Below, in pieces: positions 58,581-64,000 of a DNA stretch of 64,000 bases; the stretch's first letter is position 1, and the number at the start of each line of letters is the position of its first letter. The notes below the pieces were generated by a model. The model worked only from the letters and a program-made list of their open reading frames with translations. It made no database searches and had not been told where the DNA came from. Source of the stretch: Linnemannia schmuckeri. Taxonomy: Eukaryota; Mortierellomycota; Mortierellomycetes; Mortierellales; Mortierellaceae. The stretch lies in contig JANATG010000009.1 in the NCBI GenBank assembly GCA_029449235.1, positions 124,001-188,000 of the forward strand. Reading direction: 5' to 3'. The translations under genes were made by a program, and so were the position numbers.

Positions 58581-60710
58581 CTAAGGAGAGATGTTCAGGA
58601 TAGAATGACCACCGAGTCCGAGCTGCGAAGCGACAGGTGGCACTGAGACACCTAATCCCAAAGGAGACGACACTCGACCCACAGACCCCTGGTTGAGCAA
58701 TGACTGGAAGCGACTGAACTCTGTCAAGGATGTCCGGGCGACAGCTTTCCCCTGGAAAGAAGTGCTGGTCGCACTTGTCGTGACCACCTGGACATAATCC
58801 CCCAACTTGATCTGGACCCGTCCCTTCTCCGAGCCACCAGCAGCAGCTCCGGCAGTCAAGGAGGACTCGATCGAGGGGAGGATGAGATCATCATCAAACA
58901 CAATCTTGAAGCCTCCATCCGCCCGTCCAACCCACCGGTTCTTGTCCCTCCGACTCCTTCCCTCAACCAATACACATTCTCCCGCAGGTAATCCCACGCG
59001 AGCACGGAAGCGGTTCTCGGCACCCTTGTGGAAGATCCCGATGATATCCTGCAACCGTCTCAATTTGACATCCTCGGGGACATCATCCTGCAGTCTTCGC
59101 CCGGCATGGGTTCCCTCGCGACGGGAGTACATGAACATGTAGGCCATCTCATACTCGACTCTGCGCATTAGGTCCATTGTATCCTTGTGATCCTCCTCCG
59201 TCTCGCCACAGAAGCCTGTAATGAAGTCAGAAGACAAGGCGACGCCGGGAACGATGGTTCGGATGTTGTCGACGAGTTCAAAGTATGCCTCACGAGAATA
59301 TCCGCGCCGCATCTTGGAGAGGACGGTTGTGGATCCAGACTGGGCGGGCATGTGGATCTGAGAACAGATGTTGGGGCGTGAGGCCATGAGGTGCAGCAGT
59401 GCTGTTGGGAAGTCCTTCGGATGTGGGGACGTGAATCGGATCCGCATCTCTGGGTCAATCAACGAGACCTTGTCCAGCAACTCTGTAAACCGCATACCAC
59501 CATCCTTGCGTTTGTAAATAGTGTTGAACCCCGGGTTACTCAGCTCTGCCCCGACACCCTCCGAAAGCTCAACTCCATCCTTACTGGTATCCCTGTACGA
59601 GTTCACATTCTGGCCCAATAACGTCAAATCCTTAACTCCCTGGTCACTCAACTGCCGGACCTCCCTCAGGATACTCTCCACATCCCTGCTTCGCTCATTC
59701 CCCCTCGTAAAGGGAACCACACAGAAAGAACACATATTGTTACACCCTCTCATGATGGACAAATGGGCCGAGAAGGATTCGGGGGAGATGCGGAGGGGGA
59801 CAATGTCAGCATAGGTTTCGTCGGCAGAGAGCATGACGTTTGCGACACCTTGGCGAGTGGTTTCGGAGATGGAGAGGAGGTGAGGGATGGATCTATAGGC
59901 GTCTGGTCCGCAGACTAGGTCGACCATCTTGTCAGAATCGAGCAACTTGTCCTTGAGTCTCTCCGCCATGCACTATTTGGTCATATCGTGAAATAATATA
60001 GAAGCAAATTAATTGCCTGCACATTGATTCGTAGCACTACCGTCAACATATAGCCAACAACCGAAATGAATAATAAGTCAAAGACTTACGCCAAGGACAC
60101 CAACAAGCGGAGCACGATCCTTCAAGGGTCCCAACTTGCGCCTCTTCAAATCTGCAAGTCGATTCCAGATCCTTGTCTCGGCATTCTCGCGGATTGCACA
60201 AGTCACCAAGAACACAATATCCGCATCCTCATGATCGTCCGCTTTCGTATACCCGGCCCCGTTCATAATGGCCATCAGAATTTCGGTATCGTTGACGTTC
60301 ATTTGGCAGCCATAGACTTCTACAAAGTATTTGGACCCTTGGCCGAGTTGGCGACCTTTCATGGAGAGGTAAGGGATGTCGAGAGGGGTTGTTGATTCAG
60401 GTGTAAGGTGGCTGTTTGATTTCGAAGGCGAGCCGGTGGAAGAGTTGAGAAAGTCTTGGAGGGAGGGACCGCGGTTTCCGAAGACGATGTGTTTTTTCTT
60501 CTTCTTGTCGGTGGCGGTCTTGGTGGAGGGAGTTGAGGCAGTTGCGGTTGAGGCGGGCTGGTTGGAGGAAGAGGAAGAGGAAGAGGACGAGTCGGTAGAA
60601 GAAGTGGTGGAAGGAGGGACGATGGTGTTGGTGGTTGTAGCGAGACCGCGGTGGGAGACGAGAGTCCGTCTGAGGACGACTTTATACGCCCTTGAAGTCA
60701 GCATCGACAT
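58581..60710 (-). CDS. CDK5RAP1: CDK5RAP1-like mitochondrial tRNA methylthiotransferase (MiaB type)
   Basis: Radical-SAM enzyme that adds a methylthio group to i6A37 of tRNAs, forming ms2i6A. Exons 60710-60090 and 59972-58581 give 2013 nt, 670 aa. The UPF0004 domain carries one Fe-S cluster through Cys135 (VYGCQMNVNDTE), Cys171 (VTCAIRENAE) and Cys208 (the first codon of exon 2, GVLGCMAERL). The radical-SAM cluster is CNNMCSFC (Cys284, 288, 291), followed by FTRGNERSR. A C-terminal TRAM-like domain has ECVLVEGRSRRDKNRWVGR and IKLGDYVQV. The first ~75 residues are Ser/Thr-rich and basic (MLTSRAYKVVLRRTLVSHRG), consistent with mitochondrial import. ATGs at 60710 and 60704 lie in frame; I use the upstream one. 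A poly-Ser stretch and KKKKK separate presequence and domain. Confidence 0.95.
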
Positions 60711-60995
60711 GTCTTGTTCCTGAAGTTCCGATGTGTGAGAAGGAAAGGAGTGAAAGGAAGGAGGGTTCGGCGAAAGTACTGACAAAAAAAACAAAAAAAT
60801 CCGAACAAAGCAACTTTTTCCTTTCTCAGGGACATCCATCGAATGTGGAAGTGACTGCCAGCAATGGTCCGAATCTGTGGCTTGTCTCCAAATTATTGTT
60901 TTGGTTTATCCACTTTCACTCACTTTTTTCTTTTTTAGCCCAACCAGCCCACCTCTCCACTCCCTGCATCACCAACCAACAACAAACCAAACAAG
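60711..60995. promoter_or_regulatory. Bidirectional spacer: CDK5RAP1 (-) and small ORF (+)
   Basis: A 285-bp gap between divergent ATGs, with pyrimidine-rich leaders on both sides. No discrete box recognised. Confidence 0.4.
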
Positions 60996-61199
60996 ATGTC
61001 GTCGACTGCCCGTGCCCCACCACCACCACTGAAGCTCGAGATCATCGACTCGCGCCCCTTGACCTCCACCGAGACCGTCGTCGCCCTCCATAACTTTCTC
61101 TCCAACGGCACCGCCATCCACTCGGCCCCTACATCCATCAACCACCAGGTCACTCAGTTGTACGAAAAGCTCCGTCTCGAAGCCAAGCGCAACAACTAA
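60996..61199 (+). CDS. Small 67-aa protein of unknown function
   Basis: I do not recognise this protein. Single exon with an ATG in good context (acaagATGtcg) after a CA-rich leader. It starts with a Pro run (ARAPPPPLKLEII), then DSRPLTSTETVVALHNFL and ends HQVTQLYEKLRLEAKRNN, which looks like two or three helices with a basic end. The third positions are strongly C-rich (ATCATCGACTCGCGCCCC style), like the expressed genes HPD and BCKDHB, which supports coding. There is no signal peptide or membrane segment. It is divergent from CDK5RAP1. Confidence 0.68.
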   Translation: MSSTARAPPPPLKLEIIDSRPLTSTETVVALHNFLSNGTAIHSAPTSINHQVTQLYEKLRLEAKRNN

Positions 61200-62028
61200 G
61201 GAGCAAGGGCGCGCATAAGGATAGACAAGGCGGAAGGAGGTCAGGATCAAAGCGGCTCTTTTCATTACAGGAATGTAGGTCTGGATGACGGTTGAGGGTT
61301 GTAAAGGCCGTATAATTGGAGCGCTGGAGGATGCTAGTAGCAGTTTGAATATTTGCGAGACGGGAGATCACTTCTGGCAGAATCCGGAATATCATACTTG
61401 CAGGAAGGATCTCTGCCTCTCCTTGAACCTGAACAGCGTATAGACAAGGATCGCTTCTTTTTTTAACAACCAACCCACTCAAACTACCAATCAACCAACA
61501 CTTTTCTCGCTAATTGGCTCCAACAGTATCCGCTTCTTCTGCACACAAACCACACTCAACATGCATCAAACACATTGTACAATAATAAACTTTCATACAG
61601 AACAAGCGACGAGCAAGGACAAAGTGAGGCGAATGATCAGATTCTGGGTGCATTTTTAGGATTGATAGAAGTGAACAGTAGTTGCCCTTTTGTTTTGTTT
61701 GGGCAAAGCGCTAAAGGAAAAACAAAATCAGTGTGACTGGGATTAGACAGCACACAGGAACTGACGAGTCAAACTTTTGAGAACTCAAGAAGTAACTGGT
61801 ATCGATGGCGGGAGCAATTGAACGTGCGAGAGAGGTAATTTATTGAATAAACAGGCGAAGACGTTGTCCGCCGGCGGCGAGGGTATATTAGAAGGTAGTC
61901 CTGTTGGAACCACTCCTCATAGCTGTGGTGTCGTACCGCGACAGAAGCTGATGTTTCCTGTTCCTGTTCCTGTGTCTTTCCTCTGCGAAGACTCAGGCTG
62001 CGTACTGGAGAAAGATTACAAAGCCTCT
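61200..62028. other. Convergent spacer, no gene seen
   Basis: 829 bp of mixed sequence after the small ORF. The frame at 61150-61494 on minus overlaps real coding sequence and lacks features. Likely 3' UTRs only. Confidence 0.35.
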
Positions 62029-62205
62029 TCAGGGAGAAGGAGAACCAAGGCGGAGGTGAGCGCCTTGCTTGGCGGCGACCCAGGTGATGAATGCACAGGT
62101 GAGGACGTATCCTGAGAACTTGAAGAATGCCGAACGGGAGATCTGAGCTTCCTCCTCGGCGGTCCTAGAGGATGCAAAGATTCGACGCAAGTTTGGCAGT
62201 GCCAT
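62029..62205 (-). CDS. Small single-pass membrane protein (58 aa), possibly mitochondrial
   Basis: I cannot assign a family. The ATG at 62205 opens a 59-codon frame: a basic N-terminus (MALPNLRRIFASSRTAEEEAQ), one hydrophobic segment (FSGYVLTCAFITWVAA) and a short basic tail. Size and layout recall small subunits of mitochondrial outer- or inner-membrane complexes, but that is only a resemblance. It is divergent from the DUF2462 gene across 318 bp, and the region upstream on minus is a CT/CA-rich leader. An internal intron cannot be excluded. Confidence 0.42.
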   Translation of the reverse strand: MALPNLRRIFASSRTAEEEAQISRSAFFKFSGYVLTCAFITWVAAKQGAHLRLGSPSP

Positions 62206-62441
62206 TGTTGACTAGGTGTTTTCCGGGTAAGGCGTGTGTGGTAGTGAAAGGAAGGGAAGGGCGTTGACCTGTGGAGTGGTGATGAGGAAGAAAAGAGGAG
62301 CGAGCGATGAAAGTGGCAGTCAGGTACGAACAAGAAGCTGAACCGCGTTCGTTGGCTGGTTCGTCCATATAGTACAAGGCCCAGCCAATTCCGACAGCAA
62401 GTCACAATATGCCTTTCCTTCGTAAACACTGGGACCAGGCA

Positions 62442-62464
62442 TTTTTTTTTTTTTTTTTTTTTTT
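62442..62464 (+). promoter_or_regulatory. T-run promoter element upstream of DUF2462 gene
   Basis: A run of 23 T's about 60 bp before the ATG, followed by a CT/CA-rich leader. Poly(dA:dT) tracts commonly keep fungal promoters free of nucleosomes; the role here is inference. Confidence 0.4.
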
Positions 62465-62523
62465 GTTCTCTCACTCACAACTCACATCCCTCACCACTTC
62501 GCATCCAGCAAACATAATCAACA

Positions 62524-63012
62524 ATGGCGCAGAAGGTCATCAAGAAGTCAAATGTCACCAAGGACAGTGTCAAGAAGCAGAACACCGGACTCCTCCGGAA
62601 AGGAGGTACTCTATCTCTTCTACTGTCACTACCTGGATACTACAGACAAGGGTTCATAGCAGGATAGACACAGACAACGAGCACCAGACAACTGATACCC
62701 CCCTATTATTCCCATACCACCCATCAACCAACAATAGCAAGAGCATATGCCCCCAAGAGCAACATGCTGATCAAACAAAAGTCGACCCAGAAGAAGCTCT
62801 CGGCCCAGATCAACAAAAACATCGAGACCGTCATGGCCACCCGTGCGGGAGCTACCGGAAAGTTGACGATCATGAAGTCTCTCGCCGATGCTGGATTGGA
62901 GGCTGAACGCAAGGCTGGAGGCAAGCGTAAGGCTGGAGGTATGCCCAAGGTCGGCACTGGCAAGATCTCGAAGGCTTTGCCTACCAAGGCCAAGCCTGCC
63001 CCCAAGAAGTAA
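62524..63012 (+). CDS. DUF2462 / UPF0390 basic protein
   Basis: Small, very basic protein of the UPF0390 family (human C19orf53, once named Leydig cell tumor 10 kDa protein homologue); its function is unsettled. Exons 62524-62605 and 62738-63012 give 357 nt, 118 aa. The family pattern is a Lys-rich N-terminus, then KGARAYAPKSNMLIKQKSTQ with the R-x-Y-A-P-K core, then a helix (KKLSAQINKNIETVMATRAG) and a Lys/Gly/Pro-rich tail. Composition suggests a nucleolar or ribosome-associated role. Translation of the second exon alone from its internal Met would lose the conserved core, so the two-exon model is preferred. Confidence 0.82.
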
Positions 63013-63423
63013 AATCACAGGAAAGCAACTATCAGGAATGGTGTCTGGACTCTCTTGATATTTTTTTTGGATACCTTCTTTCCCTCCTCCCCCTCTCTTT
63101 TCTCGTCCATTCCTTTATCTTTCCACACCTCACTCTCGTCTTTTTCTCGCATTAGTATTGTACACTAGTAGTTTTTCTTTCTGTCTTCCATAAATAATGG
63201 ACATCAAATTATCGGACATCATATGGATTGGAAAAGCAGTGTTTATTACTGGCTCAGGGACGATCTCGGTAACAAACAATGACAAAGACAAAGGACAAAG
63301 AAGAGAAAGAATTACGAAATGTAGAGAGGTATTAAGATGTGTTGGATAATACTGTATGAATGAGTGTGAGCGAGTGAATCAAAAACATCCATGGATAAAA
63401 AGAAGAAGGGAAAAAAGCACTGT
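63013..63423. other. Convergent spacer between DUF2462 and Kre9/Knh-like genes
   Basis: 411 bp of CT-rich then AT-rich 3' flanking sequence. No gene or RNA recognised. Confidence 0.4.
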
Positions 63424-64000
63424 TCAGAGCTGCATCAAGACAAGGAGGGCGGTGGTAAGTGCCAGGACACCCTTACCAGTCCATTCCCACCTTGACACTG
63501 CCGCAATCGAGGAGGGCTTGGTCGTGCCTGCGTTTACAGGTGCTATTCACATACATACAACAGGGGGTCATACATGCAGATATAATTAGGTCCTCTGTCT
63601 CAACCTGCGGACCATTCCCATTAGGACACAATAATCAAACCAGAGAAACCAAAAAAAAAGCGTACCTGCAGTGCCCTCGGGCATGATGGAGAATGCTGGG
63701 CCCTGGGCAAAGAGGGTAGCCTGGTTGTTGACGTTGGCAATCAGAAGCACAGAGAAATTGGCGCCAGCGAAACCGAGTTTGGGAACTGGCCATGAGGCGC
63801 CTCCTGAGGCTGTTGCTAGATTTGAGAAGAGGGCCAGTGGGCCTGTGAACAGTGTCTTTGACTATTTTGTTGTAGTTGTTGGTGGTGCCCGTGTGTTGTA
63901 GGTGATGGAATGGGAGACGGTGTTTGGTTGGGTCCAGATTGCGTTGTGTGTCCGTCCAGGATAAGAAAGGGGGTGGTAGAAAACGTAACAGAGAGTGAGA
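63424..64000 (-). CDS. Kre9/Knh1-like Ser/Thr-rich GPI-anchored protein, 3' part
   Basis: Only the C-terminal part lies in the window. Two exons are clear in reverse: 63861-63666 and 63527-63424 (35 final codons). They encode SKTLFTGPLALFSNLAT, then ASWPVPKLGFAGANFSVLLI and QGPAFSIMPEGTAG, which match the beta-sandwich repeat of the Ser-Thr-rich GPI-anchored (Kre9/Knh1) wall family. The sequence ends in WEWTGKGVLALTTALLVLMQL, a small-residue site plus hydrophobic tail typical of a GPI signal. Members act in beta-1,6-glucan or wall assembly. Upstream of 63861 an acceptor (TTTTGTTGTAG/AAAATAG region) is followed by sequence with an in-frame TAG, so the next exon is not resolved before the window edge. 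Confidence 0.62.

Noticed and set aside
1..64000. CRISPR arrays, bacterial-type operons or a biosynthetic gene cluster
   Set aside because: None seen. The genes are spliced eukaryotic housekeeping loci without shared pathway, and no direct-repeat/spacer pattern is present.

Overview
The window looks like nuclear DNA of an early-diverging filamentous fungus, most likely Mucoromycota and perhaps Mortierellomycotina. That placement is an inference from gene content and style, not from a database match. Genes lie mostly 0.1-1.3 kb apart. They are broken by short introns (about 50-520 bp) with GTAAGT/GTATGT-type donors and TAG/CAG acceptors. Promoters and introns carry long A or T runs, and proteins often have CAG/glutamine-rich low-complexity parts. 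A freestanding alanyl-tRNA editing protein, a CDK5RAP1-type tRNA methylthiotransferase and a HEI10-type meiotic RING protein sit together, which is not a Dikarya-yeast set. I assembled the exon structures by hand. For every multi-exon model called intact, the exon lengths sum to a whole number of codons.

Layout. 0.3-0.8 kb: a 5'-truncated LINE copy. 0.9-7.3 kb: a divergent pair, AARSD1-like alanyl-tRNA editing protein (-) and a CCC2/ATP7-type copper ATPase (+). 7.6-15.3 kb, all minus: BCKDHB (branched-chain 2-oxoacid dehydrogenase E1 beta), HEI10/CCNB1IP1 (meiotic crossover RING protein) and an arrestin-domain trafficking adaptor with polyQ. 16.6-24.8 kb: an ArsC-like thioredoxin-fold protein (+), the PI(3,5)P2 scaffold VAC14 (-), a small secreted Asp/Cys-rich protein (-) and a Yippee-like zinc protein (+). 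25.4-26.6 kb: a broken aquaglyceroporin (-). 26.6-29.6 kb: gene-poor. 29.6-38.7 kb: a 2800-aa DH-PH Rho GEF (+).

39.9-45.4 kb holds an apparently intact non-LTR retrotransposon with two ORFs. A perfect 13-bp target-site duplication flanks it and a UAAUG stop/start couples the ORFs. The truncated copy at the window start shares its 3' end. 45.4-52.3 kb is a gene desert with a 1.4-kb inverted-repeat (foldback or DNA-transposon-like) element and diverged repeats. From 52.4 kb gene density returns: 4-hydroxyphenylpyruvate dioxygenase (+), a mitochondrial DEVD-box RNA helicase (-), a U1A/U2B''-type snRNP protein (+), CDK5RAP1 (-), a small unknown ORF (+), a small membrane protein (-), a DUF2462/UPF0390 basic protein (+) and the 3' end of a Kre9/Knh-like Ser/Thr-rich GPI protein (-). 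Three of these neighbouring pairs are divergent and share gaps of 258-318 bp.

The genes do not form one pathway or a biosynthetic cluster. BCKDHB and HPD are both amino-acid catabolism genes, and AARSD1, CDK5RAP1 and the helicase serve translation or organelle RNA, but they are scattered housekeeping loci. The most unusual elements are the intact LINE, the metallothionein-like CxC cluster inserted in the copper ATPase, the inverted-repeat element, the Asp/Cys/Gly-Phe secreted protein and the decayed aquaporin.
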